A stretch of DNA of 64,000 nt from assembly GCF_013705725.1 (NCBI RefSeq), contig NZ_CP055482.1, positions 186,001-250,000 on the forward strand, written 5' to 3'. Below the pieces are notes generated by a model. The model had not been told where the DNA came from, did no database searches, and worked only from the letters and a program-made list of their open reading frames with translations. Source of the DNA: Klebsiella sp. RHBSTW-00484 (GTDB lineage: Bacteria > Pseudomonadota > Gammaproteobacteria > Enterobacterales > Enterobacteriaceae). Made by a program: the position numbers and the translations under genes. Numbering within the stretch: the first letter of the stretch is position 1; each line of letters opens with the position of its first letter. Below, piece by piece: positions 53,379-63,348 of the stretch.

Positions 53379-53642
53379 ATGACGAACGCTGACGCATCTA
53401 ACGTTAAGACCAGTCCAGAATTACCAACTCTCGAACGTGTCTATGCTCTGCTCAAGGACAACTATAAACCCGCAAGATTTGCTGATCGGGATGGGGAAAT
53501 CTGGGGGCATGAGTATTCATGGAATCTGGCAAAATCAAGCCTGCAAGACCTGGAGAAGTACGGGAAATCGTATGTATCGAAGCATTCCGACCGGATGGGC
53601 GATGGATTCAGTTTTGGTCCTGACCTGGTCATTATTCGCTGA
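53379..53642 (+). CDS. Small protein of unknown function
   Basis: An 87-residue protein; start uncertain because no good Shine-Dalgarno sequence precedes ATG 53379. No family is recognised. Confidence 0.5.
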   Translation: MTNADASNVKTSPELPTLERVYALLKDNYKPARFADRDGEIWGHEYSWNLAKSSLQDLEKYGKSYVSKHSDRMGDGFSFGPDLVIIR

Positions 53643-53693
53643 CATGCGCACGGAAGTGAGTAAGATGGCTGGCTGCACCGGAGGACAAGAGTG

Positions 53694-53948
53694 ATGAAGG
53701 GTAAAAATATCGTGGCTCGTGTCGTGCGGGAAGCGACCTATAAGTGGGAAACCCGCCACAAGTTAACGCCAGAACAATGCTCTGAAATTAATCAACTGAT
53801 GCGTCGGCTTTCAGAACACCTTGCCTGCCCCGTTTGCAAAGCAATGTCCTTAAAGCAACTCAGGCACGCAGAATACATTTTGAAATGCGGAACGTGCGGT
53901 GAAGAGTTTCTTATCAATAAACGTAAAGAATCGGCTCACGCGAGTTAA
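53694..53948 (+). CDS. Small zinc-ribbon protein
   Basis: An 84-residue protein with CPVC near residue 44 and CGTCG near residue 65, a CxxC pair spacing typical of a zinc ribbon. GGAGGAC precedes ATG 53694. Possibly a nucleic-acid-binding accessory protein. Confidence 0.65.
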   Translation: MKGKNIVARVVREATYKWETRHKLTPEQCSEINQLMRRLSEHLACPVCKAMSLKQLRHAEYILKCGTCGEEFLINKRKESAHAS

Positions 53949-53983
53949 GCGCGGTGAATGAGCACAACAGTAAGGTGACAACC

Positions 53984-54283
53984 ATGAAAGAACTGATTTC
54001 GGTAGCTCAGGCGGCTCTGGACTATATCGATGCCTTACCCAGCGACATGGTGGCATCACTCCATACGATGCCTGGCTTTGATCGCGATTGGGCAACAGAA
54101 GTCATTGCCGATGCTATCGTCGAAAGTAACGAGTCCCGGGAACAGATACAGCAGCAGTCGCAGGCAATTCAGTTGCCCGAGACCTGTTTCTTTGATGGCC
54201 CGGGCAACACAACAGAAACGTATTTCCTGGCAGACGATGTCAGAGAGTTACTCCGGTCAGCGGGCGTCCAATTTAGCGAGTGA
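53984..54283 (+). CDS. Protein of unknown function
   Basis: A 99-residue acidic protein with AAGGTG before ATG 53984. Its C-terminal TYFLADDVRELLRSAG resembles phage and plasmid accessory proteins of the Ea-type only loosely. Confidence 0.65.
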   Translation: MKELISVAQAALDYIDALPSDMVASLHTMPGFDRDWATEVIADAIVESNESREQIQQQSQAIQLPETCFFDGPGNTTETYFLADDVRELLRSAGVQFSE

Positions 54284-54367
54284 TACGGGTAAAGTTCCCA
54301 GGCAGTCCGGTCTCACATCGGTATTACGCCAGACGCTGTCAACATTAATTCGATTCAGGGCATGACA

Positions 54368-55066
54368 ATGGAAAACACAGTAATACCGACGGTAACAGAA
54401 AACGAGATGGAAGAGGTGATCACCCGTCACACGGCATACGGGCAGGTATCGGTAAGCCGCACGACAACGACGGGGCAGCGCTTGTATGCCTCCGACCTCA
54501 TTCATAAAGAGGTGATTACGCTGACCTTCAGTGAATCAGAGCAGGTTGAGCGCGATGGAGTGATCCGTCATCGGCTGGCGGAAGGCAGACGCCGTTCCCC
54601 ACTTCTGAAAGTCAGTCTGTCTCCGGCTCAGTGGGCCTCAATGATCACATCGTTCGGAATGAGTGACGGCGTGCCGTGTACCATTAACAGTTTGATTCGC
54701 GGCGACTATGAGCGCCAGCCGGAGATTGGCTATATTGAGTCGACACGCGAACGTTATGAGCGTCAGATCCGGGAAGCCTCTGAGCGCGAGATGGCGAAAG
54801 TGAATGAAAAGCTGAAAGCACTGGCTTTGCTGGTGGCAAAAGGCAAGGCAGGAAAGCGCGAGCTTGAAGAAGTATATCAGTCTCTGTCCGGCGCAATCGC
54901 CAACCTGCCGGTTAATCTGGCCTTCAGCACCCAGTTGATGCAGGAATCCATGGACAAAATCGTCTCACACGGCAAGGCCGAACTCGAAGCCTCCGCCATG
55001 GGCGTGGCCGCTCGTCTCGGTATGAAAGAAATTAGCCGCTTGGCCTCGTTGGAAGACAAGAAGTAA
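54368..55066 (+). CDS. Protein with long helical C-terminal half, unknown function
   Basis: A 232-residue protein. Residues 1-110 look mixed alpha/beta; residues 120-225 are charged and helical, probably coiled-coil. ATG 54368 is chosen because AGGG is 8 bases upstream, better than ATG 54362. Last gene of the rightward run; a convergent gene begins 9 bases beyond. Confidence 0.7.
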   Translation: MENTVIPTVTENEMEEVITRHTAYGQVSVSRTTTTGQRLYASDLIHKEVITLTFSESEQVERDGVIRHRLAEGRRRSPLLKVSLSPAQWASMITSFGMSDGVPCTINSLIRGDYERQPEIGYIESTRERYERQIREASEREMAKVNEKLKALALLVAKGKAGKRELEEVYQSLSGAIANLPVNLAFSTQLMQESMDKIVSHGKAELEASAMGVAARLGMKEISRLASLEDKK

Positions 55067-55075
55067 CCGGTACGA

Positions 55076-55498
55076 TCACCCATAAGCATACCTGCTGCAC
55101 ACATAAGCGGCACAAAGCTCAGTGGCCAATTCATAGCGTGTTGACATAAACCGTACACACAAATGTGCTTCGTCGTGGCGGGTGCCTGATATGCGGTTCC
55201 CGACGCGGCCCCCTTCTCTCTTTAGCGGTCCACAGGACTCCAGGTAATGCCGGTGGGCTGTATCCAGGACGTTTTCCAGTAGCCGACAGTGGTCGGCGTC
55301 ATACCCCTTAAGAAGGTGTTCCAGTTCTGCCATGGCGAGTGCGGGTGGTAACCAGGTGACGCCAAGACGCAAAAATTGGAGCTGCATTTGAATTTGATGG
55401 CGATCGGGCGTGAGACCCTGCACCCGGGGAGCGCGATAGCAAATTCTCTCCAGTGGAGCGAAATGCGTGATAAACGTTTTCTCAGCAATCTCTGACAT
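55076..55498 (-). CDS. Protein of unknown function
   Basis: A 140-residue protein, His/Cys- and Arg-rich. No Shine-Dalgarno sequence is seen before ATG 55498, and the next gene upstream on this strand is a pseudogene. Coding status is moderate. Confidence 0.5.
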   Translation of the reverse strand: MSEIAEKTFITHFAPLERICYRAPRVQGLTPDRHQIQMQLQFLRLGVTWLPPALAMAELEHLLKGYDADHCRLLENVLDTAHRHYLESCGPLKREGGRVGNRISGTRHDEAHLCVRFMSTRYELATELCAAYVCSRYAYG

Positions 55499-55550
55499 TC
55501 GACTAAATCAGCCTGTTCCGTTTCTTTCTGGCTACGTTAAGACACCATGA

Positions 55551-55572
55551 AAAGGCCCCGTATGACGGGGCC
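55551..55572 (-). terminator. Rho-independent terminator
   Basis: On the minus strand GGCCCCGT, CAT and ACGGGGCC precede TTTT. It follows the stop of the shortened Ig-fold gene at 55586. Confidence 0.85.
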
Positions 55573-55585
55573 GGTTCTGTGGTGT

Positions 55586-56451
55586 TTATTGGATTTGCGG
55601 CAGCTCGATCATGAAGCGGGATTCGCCAACTTTGCCGCTGGTGGCCGGGAAGATCGGGATCAGGATGCCATCCCCTTGACCGAAGTCTATTGTGATGTCT
55701 TTCGAATCTCCGGGAATGACAGTCGCCCCATTCATACTGACCGCAAAGGCCGCATCTTTACGGACCGTCAGCGTGCCGGTCTGCACTCCTGTGATCAGCG
55801 AACCATCTTTCTTCCGGATGCTGTTGGTCCGCAGATACGCCAGTGGCTGGTTATCTGATGTCTTCAGCCCCATGCCCACAGCCAGCGTCTTGATGGTATT
55901 AAATTCAATCAGGTTGTTCGGTACGTAGCGGAACCGGCTGCTCTTTGTGGTGCTGTTTCCGGCTTCATCCATTGCTATGGCAGTCAGCACGTAGGAATCT
56001 GCATCATCTGTTGCGGGGAAGATACGCGGGTATCAATGCTGAAGGAGTAGCTGGTTGTGGCCACGACATTCGACTTATTGTCGAGGGTTTCGGATTTAAG
56101 GGCAAAAGTCCCCTCGCCCAGTACCGGCAGTGCCATGGATTTGCCGTAGTACTCACTACCATCAGCGGCAGTGATCCTGTCGGCCACTGTCACCAGGCCG
56201 GTGACACTCTGGAACATCTGCACATTATCTGATGATCGTGTCACGGTAACGCGCTCGTAGCGGTCGAGACCAGATATCAAGTTCAGCGTAATTGCGCTAC
56301 CTGGGTTGAGATACGCTCTGGAGGGTTCAGCATTCACTTTCGTACCACGTGTGTCGGTGTACGAATAGTTGTACAGCTGAGCCTGGCCGCAAAGTGGGAA
56401 CAGCAGTGCCGCATAGACGGCGGCGATCAACGGACCTCTGTAAAATTTCAT
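55586..56451 (-). pseudogene. DUF4165-type Ig-fold secreted protein, internal deletion with frameshift
   Basis: The N-terminal 140 residues (signal peptide MKFYRGPLIAAVYAALLFPL and the first domain) align with the intact 806-residue gene at 56676. The last 135 residues align with its C-terminus. The middle, about 500 residues, is missing. At the join (around 56015-56030, after the codons for SIDT) the frame shifts, so the first part ends after about 14 foreign residues while the C-terminal part is open in the other frame. The deleted copy lies divergent to the intact one. Confidence 0.85.
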
Positions 56452-56675
56452 TTATGTTCTCCTGGTTGGCCAGGAAATTTTACCCGAAACGTTTTCATCA
56501 CCCGGGTGATAAGAGGTGTAATTATTCAGTAAAACAACGCCCGTTTGTGCGCCTTTTGCCAGGCCAGCGAAAGTGACAATATCCGCTGATTAACGGCCCA
56601 GAAATACTCTGCTTAACGAAAAAGTGCCGGAGGTGAATCGTTTAAAATAACGACAAAACAATAGGGGAATACTGA

Positions 56676-59096
56676 ATGAAATATCAGACTATAACTTTGG
56701 CTATGGTTTTGCTCGGCGTCTCAGTTCCGGTAACAGCTCAGATTTATGAATCCAGCTTTACAGATACCAATGGCATTGAAGTACACGCGCCTTCAACCCG
56801 GATGCTACTCAATCCGGCTTCTACCGTAACGCTGACGCTTATTTCTGGATTGGATCGCTTTGTAAACGTTAAAGTGACCCGGGAAACCGGGGCGCAGTTG
56901 TACAATACCACCACTACCCGTACCGGTGTGGCTGATCGGCTAAAAGCAGCCGACGGCAGTGAATTTTACGGGAAGAAAGTAACTTTACCCGCTCTCGGGG
57001 AAGGAAAACTGATCGTCCAGGTCAACATTTTGGATCTGAATCAGTCAGTGGTAGCTACGTATAACTACAACTGGACAATAGACACCACACCTCCGGCTGC
57101 AAATGCCCTTACAGCAACCACATCACTGGGCACTGGAACTGGAGCGGTATTTAAATTAGGTCTTGAAGCTGTGGCGCAATACAGCTTTTTATCAACGGGC
57201 ATCGCTGATGCGGTTGGAATAGATAAAGGCATATTTGAAATCTATCGCGCTAATGGAACCCTTTTCAGCTCAACGCCAATGAAATACAACGTCGGTGACA
57301 AGACGATGTACCTGCCCTACACCTTCGCAAGTGTGAAGCAACCGGGCATCCCTGATAGCAACCTTGACGAAGAATTTCAGGCAAAAGCCAAAATTTACGA
57401 CACCGCCGGGAATATCCGCACGTTACCGACCCAAAAATTTCGGTTTGATAATACAATTGGTGAGATATCCCTTTTCGCTGTTCATGATCCAAATGATGCA
57501 ACCAGCGTCGTTCCCGGCGTGAAAAACTACCCGGCCTATAAAGCCGGTATGGTGGTTAACGAAAACCCTATCAGGCTGGTGTATAAAATCCCGAGATCTA
57601 ACTACCGGGCATATGCAGAGGGTGGACTGGAATTTATTAACCTTTATTCGGCTGCAAAAGAAATCGCTTCTGATGCCACCTACAGCTATGTCGAAATGAC
57701 GCTGCCATTTGGTGCCTTCAATGGGGATATGGCTCGTATGGCCAACTTTGGACAGTGGGCAGGATACTTCCCGACCTACACGATGACGCTCAACCCGAAC
57801 GCAAACAAGACGCCTGCTTTTACTGGCACCTGGGAGGATTTTCAGGATAGCAATGGCACCTGGTATAAGTCGAAGGACTTCGAGACAGTTCTGTCTTCCA
57901 GATTGCCGATTAAAATCGTCCGGGCAAGATTTAATGTAGAAGCCAGACCGTTTGAGCAGGAAGTTGGGGGACGCCTAACCTGCCGCATTCCGGTTGGCCA
58001 GACAAGTTGCGAAGCTCCTGAGAATTTTGATATGGCGGTAGGGACTCAGGGTTATAACCGTACACTTTATTATGTACGCAGTGTCGCGAACCCTATTCTT
58101 CGTTCCGAGCAGTGGGTTATGACACGCTGGAACAATCAAATCGTCCCAGAAATTGGTGAGATCACCTACAGCCCGACATCTAAGATACTGACTGTTGAAG
58201 CTCATCTCAACAGAGATAATGATTGGTTCGACGGATTCAGACTCCTCGGATTCTATCTTACCGATAAGAACTCCAAACAGCGCATGACGCCTGTGGGAGT
58301 CGAAAAGTCCAGAAACGCGGGTAACTACACGATTGAGTATGACCTTTCCCGGCAGTCTGAAGGGCAATACAACGTTGAAGTGAATATTCAGGATCGTTTC
58401 GGTAACCAGACAAACAAAACCTATGGCGTGATAGCTCTCGATGCCACACCCCCAACGGTTGCTATTACCTTCGAAGGGAAGCCGGTAAAGGATGACACCG
58501 TCGTCTATGGTCTGGAAAATCTGCGCATTGCACTGAGCGATAACCTGACCACACCTCGCATTACTCGTCTCCAGCTAACTGGCGGACCGACATCAGACAA
58601 TGTTGAACTCAGTTGGTCACCTGCTGGTAAAGACATATACTCGCCGGAATATCCGCGCATATTCCCGAATTTCGAGCCCTCTGAAAACTATGCTCTCAGT
58701 GTGACAGTGTCGGACAGCCAGTCCAACACAAAAACTTACACACAGAAGTTCAGTTATCTCCCGAATAACTTGGTACAGCTGCATAACCTTCGAACCCTTG
58801 CAGTAAAGTCGGCGCTCAAAACCTCTGATAACGTGCCACTTGCCTATCTGTCTACAAACATGCTCCGCAAGACTAACGGTGAAATAGCCAAAGGCTTACA
58901 GAACGCGACCCTCTCAGTACGTAAGGATGCCAACTTCGGGATAGTGTTTAATGGAGCGGAGGCAGCTCCTGGGGAGTCTGTAAATGTTAATATCGACATG
59001 GGTATGGGTGATAATCTTCTCATGCCGGTTTATCCATCAGAGAACGGCAAGACCGGAGCCGCTGAGTTTATGATCCAAATTGATGAGCTGAAGTAA
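56676..59096 (+). CDS. DUF4165-type Ig-fold secreted protein, intact copy
   Basis: An 806-residue exported protein with a signal peptide (MKYQTITLAMVLLGVSVPVTAQ shortened in description to about 21 residues). The first domain (about 22-135) is followed by several Ig-like repeats and the family C-terminal domain (about 670-806). IncH plasmids carry large Ig-domain proteins that affect transfer or cell contact; here the role is an inference. A rightward terminator follows at once. An AAAGTAACTTT core lies at 56976-56986. Confidence 0.8.
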   Translation: MKYQTITLAMVLLGVSVPVTAQIYESSFTDTNGIEVHAPSTRMLLNPASTVTLTLISGLDRFVNVKVTRETGAQLYNTTTTRTGVADRLKAADGSEFYGKKVTLPALGEGKLIVQVNILDLNQSVVATYNYNWTIDTTPPAANALTATTSLGTGTGAVFKLGLEAVAQYSFLSTGIADAVGIDKGIFEIYRANGTLFSSTPMKYNVGDKTMYLPYTFASVKQPGIPDSNLDEEFQAKAKIYDTAGNIRTLPTQKFRFDNTIGEISLFAVHDPNDATSVVPGVKNYPAYKAGMVVNENPIRLVYKIPRSNYRAYAEGGLEFINLYSAAKEIASDATYSYVEMTLPFGAFNGDMARMANFGQWAGYFPTYTMTLNPNANKTPAFTGTWEDFQDSNGTWYKSKDFETVLSSRLPIKIVRARFNVEARPFEQEVGGRLTCRIPVGQTSCEAPENFDMAVGTQGYNRTLYYVRSVANPILRSEQWVMTRWNNQIVPEIGEITYSPTSKILTVEAHLNRDNDWFDGFRLLGFYLTDKNSKQRMTPVGVEKSRNAGNYTIEYDLSRQSEGQYNVEVNIQDRFGNQTNKTYGVIALDATPPTVAITFEGKPVKDDTVVYGLENLRIALSDNLTTPRITRLQLTGGPTSDNVELSWSPAGKDIYSPEYPRIFPNFEPSENYALSVTVSDSQSNTKTYTQKFSYLPNNLVQLHNLRTLAVKSALKTSDNVPLAYLSTNMLRKTNGEIAKGLQNATLSVRKDANFGIVFNGAEAAPGESVNVNIDMGMGDNLLMPVYPSENGKTGAAEFMIQIDELK
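56975..56987. repeat. AAAAGTWACTTTT palindrome, intragenic site
   Basis: GAAAGTAACTTTA: exact 11-bp core with two outer mismatches, near the 5' end of the intact Ig-fold gene. Confidence 0.7.
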
Positions 59097-59100
59097 CCAT

Positions 59101-59133
59101 AAAAAGCCGTCAGTCACTCTGGCGGCTTTTTTT
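59101..59133 (+). terminator. Rho-independent terminator
   Basis: AGCCGTCAG, a short loop, then CTGGCGGCT followed by seven Ts, right after the intact Ig-fold gene. Confidence 0.85.
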
Positions 59134-59198
59134 CGTGACGCCATTTCCTGCATTTTCTCCGCTCTCTCTCCTCATAACTCTGTAGCCGCTTGCGTCAA

Positions 59199-59211
59199 AA
59201 AAGTAACTTTT
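59199..59211. repeat. AAAAGTWACTTTT palindrome next to the replication origin
   Basis: Exact copy between the Ig-fold gene's terminator and the Rep origin region, 200 bp before the first iteron. Confidence 0.8.
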
Positions 59212-59239
59212 TCTACAAGGGAAGAAGTGTGCTAGTGCG

Positions 59240-59520
59240 GTTCTTAGAACGGATCGGAATTTACTCACATTTCGATCGTAATGCTTCATGACGTCTCTGT
59301 GCATAGTTATCAACAGGATAGAATAATAATAAAGATCAATATAGGATCAATAGCAGATCAAAAAGGAATAACGATCCTCGCAGGCCAGTAATATCGGGGC
59401 TCTCAGCGGATCGCCATCCACTGTACAGGGGGCGAAATACACTATGTCGGGTAATCCATCCACTATACAGGGTGCATAATCCACTATACCGGGTGGATTC
59501 GATACACTATACCGGGTAGG
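59240..59520 (+). other. Probable replication origin: A/T-rich Dam-site region and five iterons
   Basis: Several GATC sites lie in A/T-rich sequence (59250-59410), followed by five iterons with consensus ATCCACTATACCGGGT starting at 59416, 59437, 59458, 59479 and 59502. The spacing is 21, 21, 21 and 23 bp, about two helical turns. They lie immediately upstream of rep and point the same way. Rep probably binds them to open the adjacent A/T-rich DNA. Confidence 0.85.
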
Positions 59521-59554
59521 ATGTAGATCTTATGCACAAAACGGATCTTTCTAT

Positions 59555-60436
59555 ATGTCTAGTAATAACAACAAGTTATCTCTTGTCATTGAAGAGTCCC
59601 TAAAAGATTCCGGGGAAGTTATCCAACTGCTTCCCACGCTAAGACAGACCATTCAGCCGAAAGTTTTACTCCGTCTGGGTGTGTTTGTGCCAACACTGAA
59701 ATCCACGGATAAGGGTGGCCGGAAGAGTCACCGCATCGATGCCACCGAACCCCTTTCGAGACTATCCATTGTCGAGGGTGAAGGCTACAGCCAGATCCAA
59801 ATTTATGGCCCGCGCCTCGACATGGACTCTGACTTCAAATCATGGTGTGGGATCGTTTATGCATTGTCTAACCGTCCGCTCGACTCGGAAGGTCAGCTGG
59901 AGCTGAATTTCCCGGAGTTTGCTAAGTTCTGCGGTTTTGACACTAAGCGCATTGATAGGCAATTGAAAGAGCGTTTTGATGCTTCATTGACGCGTATTGC
60001 CCGAACCAGTATCTCGTTCATTAAGAAAATACCCGGTACAGACGATCAGATAACGATAAACATGCACCTCGTGGAATCCACGTACTACGACAGTTCCACC
60101 GGGAAAATCGTCATCAAGCCAAATTCGAAGCTCAATACGCTGTATCGCGTCGACGGTAAAACCCGACTCTACCTGAAGACGTTGCAGAAACTGGCCCGTA
60201 AGGAGTCCGCACAGGCCCTGTATCTGTATCTGGCTGAGTTACCGAGCACCTTTTACCGTATCGGATTTGACCGGCTGCGTGAACGCCTGCAACTGTCCTC
60301 ACATCTTGGCAACCAGAATGCCACAGTTAAAAAGGCGCTGGGCCAGCTTAAAGAGATCGGTTTTCTGGAATACTCCATAGACAAAGAAAACGGCGATTAT
60401 GTACTGAATATTCTGAAAAGAAACATGAAGCCATGA
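59555..60436 (+). CDS. rep: Replication initiator, Rep_3 (RepB/RepE-like) family
   Basis: A 293-residue initiator with two winged-helix domains: the first around residues 60-150, the second around 180-285 with LYLKTLQKLARKESAQALYL and TFYRIGFDRLRERLQLSS as the recognisable Rep_3 blocks. It starts at ATG 59555. It would bind the iterons on both sides for initiation and copy control. Length and iterons fit IncH/IncF-type replicons, and I recall similar proteins in IncHI1B-type plasmids, but the incompatibility group is not proven. Confidence 0.85.
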   Translation: MSSNNNKLSLVIEESLKDSGEVIQLLPTLRQTIQPKVLLRLGVFVPTLKSTDKGGRKSHRIDATEPLSRLSIVEGEGYSQIQIYGPRLDMDSDFKSWCGIVYALSNRPLDSEGQLELNFPEFAKFCGFDTKRIDRQLKERFDASLTRIARTSISFIKKIPGTDDQITINMHLVESTYYDSSTGKIVIKPNSKLNTLYRVDGKTRLYLKTLQKLARKESAQALYLYLAELPSTFYRIGFDRLRERLQLSSHLGNQNATVKKALGQLKEIGFLEYSIDKENGDYVLNILKRNMKP

Positions 60437-60481
60437 TAGATGCCGGATAATGCAGCTGCCTGCCGCGTGGGTGGCTGCATT

Positions 60482-60955
60482 ACCCGGAATAGTGGATATT
60501 CTTCTCCTTTCCGCTCTGTTTTTACCCGGTACAGTGGATCTCCACTACACCGGGTAATGTCAGCCCTAAAACTCCGATGCAGCCCTTTCTCTTCAGCCTT
60601 ACCCTGACGATTCTGTGTGTTTTTCAACCAAAATGTGAACTATACCCGGTACAGTGGAGCCACGAAAATGTGATCCATACCCGGTATAGTGGATAAGGCC
60701 CCTTGCGAACCAGGCACCGGAAATGTGGCGGCACTGGTTGGCAAGTTTTACCCGGTATAGTGGAGCCCGTTACTGCCTCCGCCCCGGATGGCGTGATGTC
60801 ACGGGAAGGAAGATATACCCGATAAAGTGGTTCGTGAAGGGTGAACGGCCCTGATAGCACGATGAGGCTGAAGTGGAAACTGTACCCGGTATAGTGGAGC
60901 CACTAAGATTGCGTACCCGGTGGCTGAGAGGGGAATCTTTTCCCGCCACAGTGGA
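60482..60955 (-). repeat. Downstream iteron array (copy control)
   Basis: At least seven further iterons in the opposite orientation (ACCCGGTATAGTGGAT type) start at 60482, 60524, 60644, 60679, 60750, 60817 and 60884, with degenerate ones near 60914 and 60941. One inverted copy (60541-60555) faces the 60524 copy, forming a palindromic pair. Irregular spacing (30-120 bp) distinguishes this from the compact origin array and suggests an incompatibility/handcuffing region. Confidence 0.8.
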
Positions 60956-61023
60956 GTAGCTGATATCGTCGAAAATGTCTTAACCACAATACGGCCATTC
61001 TGTTGCTGCACTAAAGAAATGCA

Positions 61024-61539
61024 TCATCGAGTCTCAGGTGTTTTAAGTTGGTAAACCCCCTTCCACCAGGTGTCGAAAGAGACGCTATCATCGCAGCGCA
61101 TAAACATGCCGTTATGCCTTGCGACAACGCTGAGAGAACCTTTATTTTTACCGCAGGTCTTCTCAAAAGACTCTGTAGCTTTAATAAAAGTTTCACCATC
61201 CGTGATGGTCGGGGAATCCAGTTCCTTCGCCAGCCATGACGGATAGCTGTCAGCATTAACCCATACAAGGCGTTCCACAACTGAAAAGAGTACGCCGACA
61301 AGGCCAACCGCCCAGAGCGTAATAACCAGTAAACGTAAAATTCGCAGGACTATGAATTTTGAATGCTGTAAAGGCGAGACAAGAAATGGCAACGATATCA
61401 TGACTGTGAGCATGACTGATGACGCCAGCAACGTGTATAACAATGCCCATGATTTCACATAGGCCGAAAACGCGATCATCAAGCCAATAAGAACAAAGAG
61501 CGGTGCAGCGCTTTTCAGACTACCCATGTTTATTTTCAT
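61024..61539 (-). CDS. Membrane protein of unknown function
   Basis: A 171-residue protein with about three membrane segments (residues 12-27, 31-53 and 64-86), then a soluble C-terminal domain with two Cys. GGAG lies 11 bases before ATG 61539. No family is recognised. Confidence 0.65.
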   Translation of the reverse strand: MKINMGSLKSAAPLFVLIGLMIAFSAYVKSWALLYTLLASSVMLTVMISLPFLVSPLQHSKFIVLRILRLLVITLWAVGLVGVLFSVVERLVWVNADSYPSWLAKELDSPTITDGETFIKATESFEKTCGKNKGSLSVVARHNGMFMRCDDSVSFDTWWKGVYQLKTPETR

Positions 61540-61727
61540 TATTTTGATGCTCCATTTTGTACGAGTTTAGAGATACTACGTTTAAAATCATCTACGGCCT
61601 CAAAAAAGGTTCGTGGATGACGTTATTGGTTTTTTATATTGTACCATTGGTGAGCGTTTACCTTTTTACCCTTTAATTAAGGCACCAGGATTCGCCCCTG
61701 AAAAAGCGAATTCCATGAGGTTAATGT

Positions 61728-62054
61728 ATGTCACACAATATTTTTATAGCTGAGTTTGATGATGGACTTCGGATGTACGGTATCAATGACGGTACAGCCT
61801 GCCATATGCATGCTTTTTTGTTTCAGACCCAGGCGCAAGTAGAACACTGGCTGGGAAGCGGTGATCGTGATACCCGCAAGTTACCTGTAATGCCAGAAAA
61901 CGCCTCATTGACGGAGGAAAACGTCACTATCGGCCCTGACGAAACATGGGCTTTTCGCTCCCGAGCTTCACGCACCGCACAATGGATCACCGGCCCCCTT
62001 GAACATGACAGTGAGTCATGGGAAGACCAGTCTGTATATGGCCACAGCACGTGA
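61728..62054 (+). CDS. Protein of unknown function
   Basis: A 108-residue acidic protein with GAGG before ATG 61728. No family is recognised. The 250 bases after it hold one iteron (62108-62123). Confidence 0.65.
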   Translation: MSHNIFIAEFDDGLRMYGINDGTACHMHAFLFQTQAQVEHWLGSGDRDTRKLPVMPENASLTEENVTIGPDETWAFRSRASRTAQWITGPLEHDSESWEDQSVYGHST

Positions 62055-62107
62055 ACTTCACGCCTCCAGTCCTGCTGACCGACATAGGCAGGACAGGGGT
62101 TTACAGT

Positions 62108-62123
62108 ACCCGGTACAGTGTAT
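62108..62123 (-). repeat. Isolated iteron
   Basis: ACCCGGTACAGTGTAT, one mismatch from the downstream array type, 1.2 kb beyond it. Confidence 0.65.
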
Positions 62124-62367
62124 CGCCTTGCTGAACCCGTGTTTGCTGCTGCTGGCCCAGCGGACGGATGCTGGGAAAGTCAAAGATGATCAGTTTTAGA
62201 TCCGCGTTCGCGGGGATAATTATTCCTACTGGAATGTTAGCTACAGCGTTAGAATCCATTTTGTTGCCTCACCTTACAAGGGCGATTAACCGTCTTAATG
62301 GCAGCATTCGCCCGATCAGGCCGCAGGGGTAACAACTTGTGGTCTTTTTCGTACACAAGGAGTGTTT

Positions 62368-62640
62368 ATGCCTTACATCCCCGAAACACTGGAAGGAACG
62401 TTTTTCCGCAAGACTATTGAAACATCACCGGAAGGTGAAAGCCTGTACTGGTTTCGCCGTGCAGATGGCATAGAATTCGCCGTCATTGAGTCGGCTCGCT
62501 ACCCAGGCAATGATGCCGTGGTAATTTGCGGGGACGGGCGCCCAACAGGCAACACGATTTCAGAATCGCTTTTTGTCATTACTGATGACATGCGGGCGCT
62601 TCCCCGTGGCGTGTATGAACAGGAGGCGCATGATGCCTAA
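62368..62640 (+). CDS. Protein of unknown function
   Basis: A 90-residue protein with AAGGAG 5 bases before ATG 62368. Its 3' end overlaps the next gene by 11 bases. No family is recognised. Confidence 0.65.
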   Translation: MPYIPETLEGTFFRKTIETSPEGESLYWFRRADGIEFAVIESARYPGNDAVVICGDGRPTGNTISESLFVITDDMRALPRGVYEQEAHDA

Positions 62641-63025
62641 CCAGATCCCGAACAACCCTACACTTCCGAAGAATTTCGACATTACGCCTAACGAGAAGCG
62701 CAGCAAGGCCCAGCTCGATGCCTGGTGGGATCATCCTTACTGCGTCACCCATAACGAGAAATTTCACGTGTACTGTCTGAACGGCGGGGCGTGGGATAGG
62801 CCGACATGGCTGGCTCAGGCTGACACGTATGATGAGGCCTGTGAACTGGCAGAACGGAAACAAGCTGAGTGGGTGGCACGCCGGGAACAGCCTATTTACT
62901 ATATGACCTTTGAGCCGCCTTTTCAGATGGTGCGACAGCCGCAACGCCCTGATCATGATGCTGTAGTAGTTGTGTCGTTCGAAACGAAGGAAGAACTGGA
63001 CGCCTGGAGCGCAGCGCAGCAATAA
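62630..63025 (+). CDS. Protein of unknown function
   Basis: A 131-residue protein with AGGAGGCGC before ATG 62630. Trp-rich and acidic, with a helical middle. No family is recognised. It overlaps the preceding gene, indicating coupled expression. Confidence 0.65.
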   Translation: MMPNQIPNNPTLPKNFDITPNEKRSKAQLDAWWDHPYCVTHNEKFHVYCLNGGAWDRPTWLAQADTYDEACELAERKQAEWVARREQPIYYMTFEPPFQMVRQPQRPDHDAVVVVSFETKEELDAWSAAQQ

Positions 63026-63314
63026 AAAAGCCTCCCGTTTAGGCGCCTCTTAAGGATGGGTTTTCGTGGCTAAAGATGAAAAGCAACACGCTTCCCGGTT
63101 AGGAGAGTTGCCCAAATCCACTATGCCGGGTGAATGATGTGTTGATCCATGCTGACGGGTAGGTGTATGGGCAGATCCGCAGAGAGCGGCAGGCCAGTTT
63201 CATTTGCGGTTTTAGTGATGGGACATCAGGTTATCCACAAAAACGGTGCATAAACCTGTGACCGGAATCTGGATAAGATGGGATAATCATCATCGCGGTG
63301 CCATTACCTTGAAA
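63026..63314. other. Gene-free stretch with one iteron and one DnaA box
   Basis: An iteron in origin orientation, ATCCACTATGCCGGGT (63117-63132), and a consensus DnaA box TTATCCACA (63231-63239). No rep gene is next to them. They may be outlying parts of the replicon or the relic of a duplicated origin. Confidence 0.55.
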
Positions 63315-63338
63315 GGGTGACCCGGTACCGGGTCACCC
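63315..63338 (-). terminator. Palindromic terminator
   Basis: A perfect 24-bp palindrome around GGTACC with arms GGGTGACCC, followed on the minus strand by TTTC. It lies just after the stop codon of the third Ig-fold gene. Confidence 0.7.
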
Positions 63339-63348
63339 TGCCTCGCTT

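Noticed and set aside
59416..60955. Regular repeats that could suggest a CRISPR array
   Set aside because: The units are about 16 bp at 21-23 bp spacing, point toward a rep gene and have no room for spacers; they are iterons.
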